A stretch of 64,000 bases of DNA from QQWI01 sp964522015 (GCA_964522015.1 CAZFST010000018.1:23122-87121), one strand, 5' to 3'. Positions 1 through 8,147 are shown, counted from the first letter of the stretch. The notes: generated by a model from the sequence alone, not told the origin. Made by a program: numbers and translations.

Positions 1-87
1 AAGCTCGTGTTGGTCCCTTAAGACCTCGACCAAGGTTAGAATCCCAGGTGCGTCAATGCCGTCATCATTAAGAATCAGTATTTTCAT
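1..87 (-). CDS. surE: 5'/3'-nucleotidase SurE (5' end only)
   Basis: The first 29 codons of a gene that runs off the left edge of the window. The translation begins MKILILNDDGIDAPGI, the SurE signature in which the NDDG aspartates bind the catalytic metal. SurE is a cytoplasmic nucleoside monophosphate phosphatase linked to stationary-phase survival. The ATG lies inside the last 20 bases of the upstream acetyltransferase gene, so the two are probably co-transcribed and translationally coupled. The match to the family N-terminus is close to exact, but the rest of the gene cannot be judged. Confidence 0.88.
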   Translation of the reverse strand, partial: MKILILNDDGIDAPGILTLVEVLRDQHEL

Positions 88-550
88 TGGTTTTAGCTCT
101 CTTTGATTTGCAGGCGGTATTAAAAAACGCCGGGAGATGGGCGATATGTGTAAATGCATTGGCGCTGAGTATTGATTCAGCTAGATTGTCATTTGAGGTG
201 ATTGGATTAAATCCAAGATGTTCAAAAAATAGACCTTTATCTGAATCTAGGGTATCTTGGACCAGTGCTTTTTTGATGCCCCTGAGGTCTGCTGTGTTTA
301 ATAGGGATTTTAACATCCCTTCCCCAAAACCTCGCTTCCGATAATTTTCATCGATTGTGATGGTAACGATTCCCACAGTGGTATCTTCTAACAACCGATA
401 TGCTCCAAAACCAATGACTGAATCATCCATTTCTAAAAGCATACTATGGTGTAAATAGGCCATGTGTTGGGCCACCGACTGGCCCACGGTTTCTAAAAAC
501 TCACCCAGTGCTTCTAGGTCGGTTTGTTTTACTTCTCTGAAAAGTAGCAT
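68..550 (-). CDS. GNAT-family N-acetyltransferase
   Basis: A 160-residue protein of the GNAT fold, which transfers an acetyl group from acetyl-CoA to an amine. Residues 71-77 (RKRGFGE) match the R-x-x-G-x-G acetyl-CoA pyrophosphate-binding motif A, followed by a helix and a C-terminal QDTLDSDKGLFFEHLGF stretch typical of motif B. The ATG at 550 is preferred over an in-frame ATG 24 bases upstream because AAAGGA sits six bases before it. The gene overlaps surE by 20 bp and has its own sigma-A-type promoter upstream. The C-terminus is longer than the core fold and rich in charged residues. The substrate cannot be inferred; the family call is firm. Confidence 0.75.
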   Translation of the reverse strand: MLLFREVKQTDLEALGEFLETVGQSVAQHMAYLHHSMLLEMDDSVIGFGAYRLLEDTTVGIVTITIDENYRKRGFGEGMLKSLLNTADLRGIKKALVQDTLDSDKGLFFEHLGFNPITSNDNLAESILSANAFTHIAHLPAFFNTACKSKRAKTNENTDS

Positions 551-573
551 ATTGTGTCCTTTCATTATAAGCA

Positions 574-628
574 TATCATTAGTGCCGTTATAGGTGTATC
601 ATTAGGGGTATTATAGGTGTATCATTAG
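574..628. repeat. 23-bp tandem repeat in the acetyltransferase leader
   Basis: TTATAGGTGTATCATTAG occurs at 588-605 and again at 611-628, exactly 23 bp apart. A third partial copy (TATCATTAG at 574-582) is in the same phase, giving about 2.4 units. The array lies in the transcribed leader between the minus-strand promoter and the start codon of the acetyltransferase gene. Confidence 0.8.
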
Positions 629-642
629 TGCATTACTAATTT

Positions 643-671
643 AGTATATCGGCAAGCCAAAGTAATGTCAA
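643..671 (-). promoter_or_regulatory. sigma-A promoter of the acetyltransferase-surE unit
   Basis: Read on the minus strand: TTGACA (671-666), a 17-bp spacer, then TATACT (648-643). This is a perfect -35 and a five-of-six -10 at optimal spacing, about 90 bp upstream of the chosen start codon. Confidence 0.78.
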
Positions 672-772
672 ACAAAGGGTTCCAGAGAAACCCGAGTCGA
701 CTTCCGAGAGGCGAGATTAGCCACCTGAGGAAACTGGCTCATTTTTCAAGTCAAAAAATAACGTTCAAAGTC
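672..772. other. Non-coding divergent promoter interval with two inverted repeats
   Basis: About 100 bp separate the two divergent -35 elements. No ORF is visible. Two hairpin-capable inverted repeats are present: GGGTT/AACCC around 676-693 and AGCCA/TGGCT around 719-739. They lie upstream of both promoters, so they are better explained as operator-like DNA than as leader RNA, unless an undetected promoter exists further out. Confidence 0.45.
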
Positions 773-800
773 TTGACATTAGCTGAATTGATGATATATT
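773..800 (+). promoter_or_regulatory. sigma-A promoter of speE-speB
   Basis: TTGACA at 773-778, a 16-bp spacer and TATATT at 795-800. Transcription would begin near 807, giving an ~80-nt leader before the speE ribosome binding site AAGGAGG (874-880). Confidence 0.75.
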
Positions 801-888
801 TATATAGTCCTTTTAACAGCTCGCACTACTGAAAATTAGTGCTGACATAGGCATTTAACCAAATCTAAAATTCAAGGAGGCTTACCAC

Positions 889-1743
889 ATGGATTTATGG
901 TACAGCGAAGCACACACTGATGATGTAAAGATTTCTTTACGAGTTAAACAACATTTGTTTTCTGATCAAAGCCCTTTTCAAAAGGTAGACGTATTAGAAA
1001 CATATGAGTACGGTAATCTGATGACACTTGATGGTCTTGTAATGGTTACTGACAAAGATGAATTTGTCTATCACGACATGATTGTTCATCCAGCCATGGC
1101 AATCCACCCAAATCCTAAGCGTGTCCTTGTGATAGGCGGCGGCGACGGCGGAACAGTTAGAGAACTGGTTCGTTATGCCGGCGTTGAACACATCGACATG
1201 GTTGAAATTGACAAAATGGTTTGTGACGTTGCAAAAGACTTCTTCCCTGCTATATCAAGTGCATTGACACATCCTAAAGTTCACCTCTATTACGAAGATG
1301 GTGTAAAATGGATGGAAGATAAAGTGGATCATTATGATATTATTTTAATCGACTCAACTGATCCAGTTGGTCCTGGTGAAGGTCTTTTCACCACTGAGTT
1401 CTATAACAATTGCTACCGCGCATTAACTGCAGACGGTATCTTAGTTAACCAAAACGAAACACCAATCTACGAGAAATTCTTCGAAGTGGGTATCAGTTCA
1501 AACATCAAACTCAACAAGATGTTCCCAATTGTTGAAGTCTATCAAGCGGTTATTCCAACTTACCCAGGTGGTTACTGGTTGTTTAACTTCGCTTCTAAAA
1601 AGCACCACCCACTGAATGATTTTAACGCTGCTAATTGGTTACAAAACGACCTGAAAACAAAGTACTACAACACAAACCTCCACGTTGGTGCATTTGCGCT
1701 TCCTAGCTACGTTAAGGAGAAGTTTGAGAATGGAACTGTTTAA
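889..1743 (+). CDS. speE: Spermidine synthase (polyamine aminopropyltransferase)
   Basis: A 284-residue cytoplasmic enzyme that transfers the aminopropyl group of decarboxylated S-adenosylmethionine to putrescine, yielding spermidine and methylthioadenosine. Visible motifs are YHDMIVHP (61-68), the nucleotide-binding GGGDGG (83-88), the acidic MVEID (104-108) and the catalytic DSTDPVGP (155-162) with its two aspartates. Length is normal for the family. AAGGAGG eight bases upstream supports the ATG. It overlaps speB by 14 bp, so the two form a coupled operon under the promoter at 773-800. No speA or speD is nearby, so arginine decarboxylase and SAM decarboxylase must be encoded elsewhere. Confidence 0.95.
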   Translation: MDLWYSEAHTDDVKISLRVKQHLFSDQSPFQKVDVLETYEYGNLMTLDGLVMVTDKDEFVYHDMIVHPAMAIHPNPKRVLVIGGGDGGTVRELVRYAGVEHIDMVEIDKMVCDVAKDFFPAISSALTHPKVHLYYEDGVKWMEDKVDHYDIILIDSTDPVGPGEGLFTTEFYNNCYRALTADGILVNQNETPIYEKFFEVGISSNIKLNKMFPIVEVYQAVIPTYPGGYWLFNFASKKHHPLNDFNAANWLQNDLKTKYYNTNLHVGAFALPSYVKEKFENGTV

Positions 1744-2584
1744 TCAATATAGATTCATTGGCTGCGATGCCGATTACGAATCCTCAGAAATCGTCCTATT
1801 TGGGGCACCTTTTGATGGCACTAGCTCATACAGAGCTGGATCAAGATTTGCGCCTAGTAAGATTCGTATGGACTCTTATGGCCTTGAAACTTACAGCCCA
1901 TACAGCGAGCGGGACTTAACAGATTACGCAATCCACGATGCTGGCGATATCGAGTGTACCTTTGGCAACAAAGTCACGGTACTCAACGATATTGAAACAT
2001 TTTGCGATCAAGTGGTTGGTGCTGGAAAAGTGCCTGTCATGATTGGCGGTGAGCATCTTGTAACACTGGGTCTTGCAAAAGCCCTTGTCAAAAAATATCC
2101 AGATCTACACGTTTTGCATTTTGATGCACACACAGATCTCCGTGAAGACTATATGGGTGAACCACTGTCTCACGCCACAGTTATTCGTAGAATTTACGAC
2201 ATCTTAGGAGATGGTCGTATTTTCCAATTCGGCATTCGCTCTGGTACCCGTGTAGAGTTTGACTTTGCAGCATCTGGGGAACATGTCTTTATGAGACGTT
2301 TTGATACGGTGGGCCTTGATAAGATTGCGGCTTCTTTAGTTGGCAAGCCAGTCCTTATCACTATCGACCTTGATATTCTAGATCCTTCTATTTTCCCAGG
2401 TACAGGTACCCCTGAACCAGGTGGTATTTCTTTCAAAGAAATGCTAGAGGCGATTCAGAACTTCATCCCTCTAAATATCGTTGGTGCAGACCTGGTAGAA
2501 CTTTCACCAGATTATGACCCAACTGGTGTTTCAACAGCAGTGGCTTCAAAGCTGATTCGGGAAGTTCTATTAAGCGTTAAGTAA
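1730..2584 (+). CDS. speB: Agmatinase-family ureohydrolase
   Basis: A 284-residue member of the arginase/agmatinase family; in this context probably hydrolyses agmatine to putrescine and urea, feeding the adjacent speE. The binuclear manganese site is complete: H109 (GGEH), D132, H134 and D136 (FDAHTD), and D213 and D215 (DLDILD). The ATG at 1730 is chosen because AAGGAG lies upstream and the residues before it in the longer frame are speE sequence read out of frame. Family members can act on other guanidino compounds (guanidinobutyrate, guanidine), so the agmatine call rests on the speE neighbour. Confidence 0.9.
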   Translation: MELFNQYRFIGCDADYESSEIVLFGAPFDGTSSYRAGSRFAPSKIRMDSYGLETYSPYSERDLTDYAIHDAGDIECTFGNKVTVLNDIETFCDQVVGAGKVPVMIGGEHLVTLGLAKALVKKYPDLHVLHFDAHTDLREDYMGEPLSHATVIRRIYDILGDGRIFQFGIRSGTRVEFDFAASGEHVFMRRFDTVGLDKIAASLVGKPVLITIDLDILDPSIFPGTGTPEPGGISFKEMLEAIQNFIPLNIVGADLVELSPDYDPTGVSTAVASKLIREVLLSVK

Positions 2585-2667
2585 GTAACTTAAGTGACTT
2601 CCTAAAGGACAGCTAAAACAAACACCAAAACAAATGCTAAAATTAGTGTCAATACGAATTCAAATAT

Positions 2668-2707
2668 AAAGGACTGCAATGAATTTTACATTGCAGTCCT
2701 TTTTTTA
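2668..2707 (+). terminator. Intrinsic terminator after speB
   Basis: A perfect 14-bp stem (2668-2681 with 2689-2702), a seven-base loop, and a run of seven T from 2700. It ends speE-speB before the converging dapG gene. Its reverse strand has a weaker T tract, so it may also act bidirectionally. Confidence 0.9.
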
Positions 2708-2730
2708 TGTGCTGAATTATAGATTAACCA

Positions 2731-2815
2731 AAAGCGCCTGTTAGCGCTTCCAAGGCGCAACTAAATGGTAAGTTGCGCTTGCTTGGCGCAACAAAATGGT
2801 AAGGTGCGCTTTCGT
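2731..2815. repeat. Cluster of GCGC palindromes, including a 31-bp tandem repeat
   Basis: Two 31-bp units begin at 2754 and 2785. Each has the form GGCGCAAC - AAATGGTAAG - TTGCGC (second unit slightly degenerate) and is itself a hairpin. A shorter GCGC hairpin (2733-2750) precedes them; on the minus strand it reads AAGCGC-loop-GCGCTTTTGG and may serve as the dapG terminator. The array lies between the speB terminator and the dapG stop codon. Confidence 0.65.
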
Positions 2816-2821
2816 GTGGGC

Positions 2822-4030
2822 CTAAAGCGCATAGTAGCGGTGCAATACATTGACCACTTCGTTAGCTTGCACGGCTGAAACTAAGCACCCCACAGTAGAA
2901 TCGGTTTTGATGGTTTGGTACACTTCAATATCATCTAGCATCAAGACCCGCATAACGGATTTCATCACATCAGGAACATACCGAACGTTGGCACCAACTG
3001 CAGTTACCTTAGCCAGCTCTGGTGTGAATTCAAATAAGATCCCAAGGTCATTTAAAATGCCACAAGCCCCTTCAAAGTGCTTTTGCTGAATCACAAATAA
3101 TTTTTTAGTGGTGAAAAAGTTGATCATATCGGTGCTGATTCCGCCATGATCAAGGGCAATCATCATTTTTTCAGTGAGATCCCTTTGATCTTGATTTAAG
3201 AAGGCCTTGATTAAAACCAAATCCTTTTTAGCGGTAATGGCTGTAAAAACAGAACCACTTTCTATAAATTCACCGGTTTGATCATAGACAATATCAGAGA
3301 TGGCTGTGCCCTCTTCTTCAGAAAAGGTATTTTTGATCATCAGTGGTTTATTGGCTCGCATGGCCAATTCAACGGCTTTATGATCCACAACTTTAGCACC
3401 ATCTACAGCCATTTGATAAACTTCAGAATGGGTAATTTGTTTTAAGACTTTTGCATCTTTAACCACTCTTGGATCAGCTGTCATGACACCATCAACATCG
3501 GTGTAAATCTCGATCATCTGCGCATCCAAATGAACACCTAAAACAGATGCGGTGTAGTCGCTACCACCACGGCCAAGGGTTGTGATAAACCCTTGTTCTG
3601 AAATCCCTTGAAAGCCAGTAACAACAACAGCTTGCAGGGTTTCAAATAAAGAGAGAATTTTTTTGGTTTGAACAGACACCACATTGGCATCCCCATGTAA
3701 ATTATCTGTTTCTATACCTGCTTGAAAGCCCATCAGGGGCACACATGTCACACCCTCTTGATTGAGTAGTGCACTGACCAAAGCCGCTGAGATGGTTTCC
3801 CCACAACTCATCATTAAATCTCTTTCAATGGAGTTTTCTTTGATGCCATCTGGTAATAGTTGTAGCAGGGTATCTGTTGCATAGGGTTGACCTAAACGCC
3901 CCATGGCAGAAACCACTAAAACAACTTTAAACCCTTCTGAAGCAGTTTGCTTTACTTTTTCAAGCAGCATTTTACGTGAGCCTTCGGTGGCGACAGATGT
4001 GCCACCAAATTTCATAATTTTAATCTTCAT
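2822..4030 (-). CDS. dapG: Aspartokinase, DapG-like
   Basis: A 402-residue aspartate kinase that phosphorylates L-aspartate, the first step of the lysine, diaminopimelate, threonine and methionine pathway. The kinase domain opens with KFGGTS (7-12), followed by VVSAMGR, the SCGETISA segment, GRGGSD and YTDVDGVMTADPR. Two C-terminal ACT domains follow from about residue 265. Length and segment order resemble B. subtilis DapG (404 residues), the diaminopimelate-sensitive isozyme, but the effector cannot be read from sequence. It starts two bases after the dut stop codon and so belongs to the mlpA-dut-dapG unit. The dpaAB, asd and dapA genes that accompany it in Bacillus are absent. Confidence 0.9.
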   Translation of the reverse strand: MKIKIMKFGGTSVATEGSRKMLLEKVKQTASEGFKVVLVVSAMGRLGQPYATDTLLQLLPDGIKENSIERDLMMSCGETISAALVSALLNQEGVTCVPLMGFQAGIETDNLHGDANVVSVQTKKILSLFETLQAVVVTGFQGISEQGFITTLGRGGSDYTASVLGVHLDAQMIEIYTDVDGVMTADPRVVKDAKVLKQITHSEVYQMAVDGAKVVDHKAVELAMRANKPLMIKNTFSEEEGTAISDIVYDQTGEFIESGSVFTAITAKKDLVLIKAFLNQDQRDLTEKMMIALDHGGISTDMINFFTTKKLFVIQQKHFEGACGILNDLGILFEFTPELAKVTAVGANVRYVPDVMKSVMRVLMLDDIEVYQTIKTDSTVGCLVSAVQANEVVNVLHRYYAL

Positions 4031-4032
4031 AA

Positions 4033-4467
4033 CTATAGCCCTGTTGAGCCGAAGCCCCCTGCCCCTCTTTTTGTTTCTTCAAGGGTATCAACCGGTTCCC
4101 ATTCTGCCCGTGTATATTCTGTAATCACTAATTGGGCAATACGCTCACCTGGGTTCAGTTCAAAGACTTCCTGAGAAAGATTCACAATGGGCACTTTGAC
4201 CTCACCGCGATAATCACTATCGATAGTACCGACAGCATTAATCAGGGTGATACCTTTTTTAATAGCCAGTCCAGAGCGGGCGCGGACTTGACCTTCGTAG
4301 CCTATTGGGATTTCCAAAAAGAGCCCCGTTGGCACCAGCATGCGCTCAAATGGCTGCACCAAAATAGTTTCTTCAATATTTGCCTTCAGATCCATGCCGG
4401 CTGAGCCAACAGTTTCATACTTAGGCAGCTCGAATTTTGAATGATTCACAATTCTAATTTTTTTCAT
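4033..4467 (-). CDS. dut: dUTP diphosphatase (dUTPase)
   Basis: A 144-residue trimeric dUTPase that hydrolyses dUTP to dUMP and pyrophosphate, keeping uracil out of DNA and supplying dTMP synthesis. The five family motifs are visible in order: AGMDLKA, the RSG loop (RARSGLA), GTIDSDYRGE with the catalytic aspartate, the GERIAQLV motif, and the C-terminal RGAGGFGSTG loop that closes over the nucleotide. The ATG at 4467 is preferred because GGAGG lies five bases upstream; it overlaps the end of the M16 peptidase gene by 14 bp. Its place between mlpA and dapG is a Clostridia-like trait. Confidence 0.95.
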   Translation of the reverse strand: MKKIRIVNHSKFELPKYETVGSAGMDLKANIEETILVQPFERMLVPTGLFLEIPIGYEGQVRARSGLAIKKGITLINAVGTIDSDYRGEVKVPIVNLSQEVFELNPGERIAQLVITEYTRAEWEPVDTLEETKRGAGGFGSTGL

Positions 4468-5740
4468 TGTTACCTCCACTACCAATACCTTCGACAATTG
4501 CCTGATAAGTTTTTTGTACAAGAGCTTCCTCAATTTTGCCAACCATAGTGAGAGCCACTGGACTCTTAAAGAGATGATCGATCAAATTCTGAACCTGTGG
4601 CAAAGAAATGCTTTGGATGCTAACCATGATATCTTCCATGGTTTCAAGGGTTGCATCATAAATTGATCTTTTACCCAGCATATTCATGATACTTGAACTA
4701 CCTTCAAGACCTAAAAGGTAAGAACCACGCAATTGGCTTTTAACACTGTTTAGTATTTCTAAATCAATCCCTTTTTTAAGATTGTTTAGCTCGTCAATTA
4801 GCAGTGGCAGCAGTTCCTCTAAATTCTCAGGTTGGTAACCGATATAAATGGACAAGCTGCCAGAGTGCTTAAAGCATGTTGGATGGGAGTAGATGGAGTA
4901 GGTTAAACCATTGTCCTCTCGAATACGTTGGAAGAGCTTTGAGCTAGACGTGCCACCAAAGTAATTAGACAGTAGCAACATAGCATAAAAATCCTGTGAG
5001 CCGAAGGTGATGCCTTCAAAAGCCAGTACAAAGTGGTGTTGTTCGATATCTTTATCTGCAAATTTGTAGCCACCATGAAACTTGGCCATTGGTAAATCGA
5101 CCCGATGTTCCCCGGCTTTAACCACCCCAAATACAGCTTCCAGTTTGTCCATCAAATCCACTGGCAAATTACCAGCCACAGAAATCACCATGTTGCCTGC
5201 GACGTAGAAATCAGACATATAGTCCAGAATGTCTTGTCTTGTGATGCCTGAAACGGATTCTGGGGTGCCCAGGATGGCCCAACCTAGAGGATGGTCAGGA
5301 TAGTTGAGCTCAGCTAATAAATCGTATGCCACATCTTCAGGAGAATCTTCGTACATGGCAATTTCTTCTTTGACAACTTTGATTTCTTTTTTGAGTTCTT
5401 TTTTATCAAATACAGAATTTAAAAGCATATCTGAGAGCACGTCAATGGCAATATCAACATCTTCTGTTAAGACCTTGGCATAATAGGCAGTGCAATCTTT
5501 TGATGTAAAGGCGTTCATAGAACCACCGATGGCATCAATTTCATGTGCAATCATCTTTGCTGATCGTTTTTTTGTGCCTTTGAAGAGCATGTGCTCAATT
5601 AAATGGGTGATACCTAGTTTTTCTTTAAGTTCGTCATTGGAACCAGCTCGAACCCAAACACCGATGGATAAAGAGCGGGTGCTATCCAATTGACTGGTAA
5701 TGACTTTTAAACCATTAGATAAATAGTCTATCTTGAACAT
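4454..5740 (-). CDS. mlpA: M16-family zinc peptidase (MlpA-like)
   Basis: A 428-residue insulinase/processing-peptidase homologue. The inverted zinc motif H46-L-I-E49-H50 is intact and a further acidic ligand lies near E126 (KEEIAMYEDSPED). The C-terminal half is the non-catalytic M16C domain. No signal peptide is seen, so it is probably cytoplasmic. It follows pnp as its homologue does in B. subtilis, where the protein (MlpA/YmxG) is poorly characterised, so substrate and role here are unknown. AAGGAG precedes the ATG. A hairpin separates it from pnp. Confidence 0.88.
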   Translation of the reverse strand: MFKIDYLSNGLKVITSQLDSTRSLSIGVWVRAGSNDELKEKLGITHLIEHMLFKGTKKRSAKMIAHEIDAIGGSMNAFTSKDCTAYYAKVLTEDVDIAIDVLSDMLLNSVFDKKELKKEIKVVKEEIAMYEDSPEDVAYDLLAELNYPDHPLGWAILGTPESVSGITRQDILDYMSDFYVAGNMVISVAGNLPVDLMDKLEAVFGVVKAGEHRVDLPMAKFHGGYKFADKDIEQHHFVLAFEGITFGSQDFYAMLLLSNYFGGTSSSKLFQRIREDNGLTYSIYSHPTCFKHSGSLSIYIGYQPENLEELLPLLIDELNNLKKGIDLEILNSVKSQLRGSYLLGLEGSSSIMNMLGKRSIYDATLETMEDIMVSIQSISLPQVQNLIDHLFKSPVALTMVGKIEEALVQKTYQAIVEGIGSGGNNEKN

Positions 5741-5750
5741 AAGTCTCCTT

Positions 5751-5788
5751 ATAAAAATGATGGATATGACCGAAAGATCATATCCATC
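5751..5788 (-). terminator. Probable terminator or attenuator between pnp and mlpA
   Basis: An 11-bp perfect stem (5778-5788 with 5759-5769) with an eight-base loop, followed on the minus strand by ATTTTTAT. It ends only ~10 bases before the mlpA ribosome binding site and no other promoter is evident for mlpA. It may therefore be a partial terminator that reduces read-through from pnp. Confidence 0.6.
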
Positions 5789-5820
5789 CCTAGACGCTAC
5801 TGAGCATTACTCGTCAGTGA

Positions 5821-7911
5821 TTATTCCTTGTCTTCAAGCAAGACTTTGCGTGACAAGTTAATACGGCCTTGCTTATCGATTTCAATGACTTTAACCATGA
5901 CTTCATCGCCAATATTAAATTTATCTTCTACATTGACCAAACGTTCTTTAGTCAAGTGTGAAATATGCACTAAACCTTCTTTGCCATTACCAAGGTCGCA
6001 GAATGCGCCGAATTTCATGATTCGTGAAATTTTAGCATTAAAGACTTCGCCAACTTCAAGTTCTTTTGTAATGCCCATAATGATACCCTTGGCTTTTTCA
6101 CCTGAAGGACCATCTGGTGCAGTGATCAACACAAGACCTGTATCGTCGATATCAATTTTAACACCTGTTTCGTCGATGATTCTATTGATGACTTTACCGC
6201 CTGGTCCAATGACGTCGCGGATTTTGTCTGGGTTAATACGAAGACTAAACACACGAGGTGCATAAGGAGACATAGTGGTTTTAGGCTCAGAAATAACTTT
6301 ATTCATTTCTCCAAGGATGTGTAAACGACCAGCTCTAGCTTGCTCAAGTGCTGATTCAACTACAGACCAAGAAAGACCTTCCACTTTAATATCCATTTGC
6401 ATAGCTGTGATACCATCAACTGTACCAGCTACTTTAAAGTCCATGTCTCCAAGGAAATCTTCCATGCCTTGGATATCACTTAAGATAGCGATTTGACCCT
6501 TATCTTCAATGAGACCCATTGCAATTCCGGCAACTGGTGACGTGATTGGAACACCAGCGTCCATCAGTGACAATGAAGAACCACAAATACTCGCTTGTGA
6601 GCTTGAACCGTTACAAGTTAAGATTTCAGAAACTAAACGGATAGCATATGGGAATGACTCTTCCGATGGCAGTACTGGTAATAGTGCTCTTTCTGCAAGG
6701 GCACCGTGACCGATAGCGCGTCTGTTAGGACCACGCATAAAGCCTGTTTCACCAACTGAATAAGGAGGGAAATTATAATGGTGGATGTAACGCTTGTTTT
6801 CGTCAAGACCCAAGCCATCAACACGTTGTGATTCGCCAAGAGCGCCAAGTGTTGTAATGGTAAGGGCTTGTGTGATACCACGTGTAAAGAGTCCAGAACC
6901 ATGAGTTCTTGGCAAGATACCAGTTTGAACATTGATTGGACGGATTTCGTCAGAACGACGACCATCTGGACGAATGCCTTCAGAAAGAATCATTTTGCGC
7001 ATGACTTTTTTCTCAAGGTATTTAAGAAGACCCTTTAAACGGCCTGCATCTTCTGGGAAGGCTTCAGTTAAGGCTTCTGTCATTTCTGCTTTTAAAGTAT
7101 CAATAGCGTGGTTGCGATCGTGTTTATCGTGGATACGAACCAATTCGTTCATACGTGGCGCATAAGCATCGATTGCAGCATCCAAAGCTTCGTTGACTGG
7201 GAGTGCTGGAACAACATTTTTAGTTTTGCCTACTGCTGCTACGATTTCTCGAATAAATGCAGTCAATTTCATGATTTCTGCATGACCAGTTTTAAGGGCA
7301 TGAAGCATGACTTCTTCTGAAATAATCTTAGCGCCAGCTTCAACCATGTTGATAGCATCATCAGTACCTGCTACAACTAAGTGAAGATCTGATGTTGCAG
7401 ATTGTGCTACTGTTGGATTGATGATATACTCACCATCTTTATAACCAACAACAACACCAGCTAAAGGACCGTCAAAGGGAATATCAGAAATTGATAGGGC
7501 AATAGAAGCACCTATAAGTGCAACGATATCAGGTGTATTGTCTTGTTCTACTGAAAGAACTTGAGCAACCACTTGAACTTCATTGAAATAACCATCAGGG
7601 AAAAGTGGTCTGATTGGTCGATCAATTAAACGGCAAGTCAGTGTGGCTTTTTCTGAAAGTCTGCCTTCACGCTTGATAAAGCCACCTGGGATTTTACCAA
7701 CTGCGTACATTTTTTCTTCAAAATCAATGCTCAGTGGGAAGAAGTCAATGCCTTCTCTTGGCTTAGCAGAAGCAGTAGCAGCAACCAGTACAACTGTGTC
7801 GCCGTAACTAACCATACAAGAGCCATTTGCCAAAGTTGCCACTTTACCGATTTCAACTTTAAGGGGTCTACCAGCCAGTTGGGTTTCAAAAATATGAGAT
7901 TTCAGTTCCAT
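5821..7911 (-). CDS. pnp: Polyribonucleotide nucleotidyltransferase (PNPase)
   Basis: A 696-residue 3'-to-5' phosphorolytic exoribonuclease that degrades mRNA and releases nucleoside diphosphates. It contains two RNase PH-like domains separated by a helical linker, a KH domain (about 557-617, with GPGGKVI) and a C-terminal S1 domain (about 618-690). The core ring residues appear intact, including the second-domain SDIQGMEDFLGDMDFKVAGT segment. It is preceded by AGGAGG and by its own promoter and a long hairpin leader (see 7933-8015). It follows rpsO, as in most bacteria. Confidence 0.97.
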   Translation of the reverse strand: MELKSHIFETQLAGRPLKVEIGKVATLANGSCMVSYGDTVVLVAATASAKPREGIDFFPLSIDFEEKMYAVGKIPGGFIKREGRLSEKATLTCRLIDRPIRPLFPDGYFNEVQVVAQVLSVEQDNTPDIVALIGASIALSISDIPFDGPLAGVVVGYKDGEYIINPTVAQSATSDLHLVVAGTDDAINMVEAGAKIISEEVMLHALKTGHAEIMKLTAFIREIVAAVGKTKNVVPALPVNEALDAAIDAYAPRMNELVRIHDKHDRNHAIDTLKAEMTEALTEAFPEDAGRLKGLLKYLEKKVMRKMILSEGIRPDGRRSDEIRPINVQTGILPRTHGSGLFTRGITQALTITTLGALGESQRVDGLGLDENKRYIHHYNFPPYSVGETGFMRGPNRRAIGHGALAERALLPVLPSEESFPYAIRLVSEILTCNGSSSQASICGSSLSLMDAGVPITSPVAGIAMGLIEDKGQIAILSDIQGMEDFLGDMDFKVAGTVDGITAMQMDIKVEGLSWSVVESALEQARAGRLHILGEMNKVISEPKTTMSPYAPRVFSLRINPDKIRDVIGPGGKVINRIIDETGVKIDIDDTGLVLITAPDGPSGEKAKGIIMGITKELEVGEVFNAKISRIMKFGAFCDLGNGKEGLVHISHLTKERLVNVEDKFNIGDEVMVKVIEIDKQGRINLSRKVLLEDKE

Positions 7912-7932
7912 GTTTCCTCCTAAGGATCCGTG

Positions 7933-8015
7933 CCATTGGAATTTACCCTACTTGGTCTACTGAAGCCATTAGCCTCCAGCACAACAAGTAGGACAAATAC
8001 AATAAATTCCAATGG
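7933..8015 (-). promoter_or_regulatory. Long stem-loop in the pnp leader
   Basis: The arms 7933-7945 and 8003-8015 are perfect 13-base complements. Inside them, 7947-7954 pairs with 7985-7992, and the centre forms a further stem (CUGGAG with CUUCAG on the RNA). The whole ~83 nt can fold into one long interrupted hairpin that ends just before the pnp ribosome binding site. In Escherichia coli the pnp leader is a duplex cleaved by RNase III and then attacked by PNPase for autoregulation. A similar role here is inference. Confidence 0.7.
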
Positions 8016-8060
8016 TCTTTAGAATGGTACAACAAAAATAGGCGCTTTTCACCTAGTACT

Positions 8061-8089
8061 AGAATACCCTATCAAGGCCATGTTAGCAA
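8061..8089 (-). promoter_or_regulatory. sigma-A promoter of pnp
   Basis: Minus strand TTGCTA (8089-8084), 17-bp spacer, TATTCT (8066-8061). It lies downstream of the rpsO terminator and upstream of the leader hairpin, which would then be fully transcribed. Confidence 0.62.
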
Positions 8090-8111
8090 GATGAATCACA
8101 CCAAAAAAGGG

Positions 8112-8145
8112 TAAAAAAATAAAAGAGCGGGACAAGCCCGCTCTT
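8112..8145 (-). terminator. Intrinsic terminator after rpsO
   Basis: A nine-bp GC-rich stem (AAGAGCGGG, 8137-8145 with 8123-8131), a five-base loop, then TTATTTTTTT on the minus strand. It begins right after the rpsO stop codon. Confidence 0.92.
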
Positions 8146-8147
8146 CA

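Noticed and set aside
676..712. Resemblance to ykkC-class riboswitch blocks (GGGTTCC and TCCGAGAGG)
   Set aside because: Only two short blocks match, the 3' half of that class is missing, and the mapped promoter lies downstream, so the segment is probably not transcribed toward speE.
1685..1729. Upstream start for speB
   Set aside because: The added residues are speE sequence in another frame, and a ribosome binding site fits the ATG at 1730.
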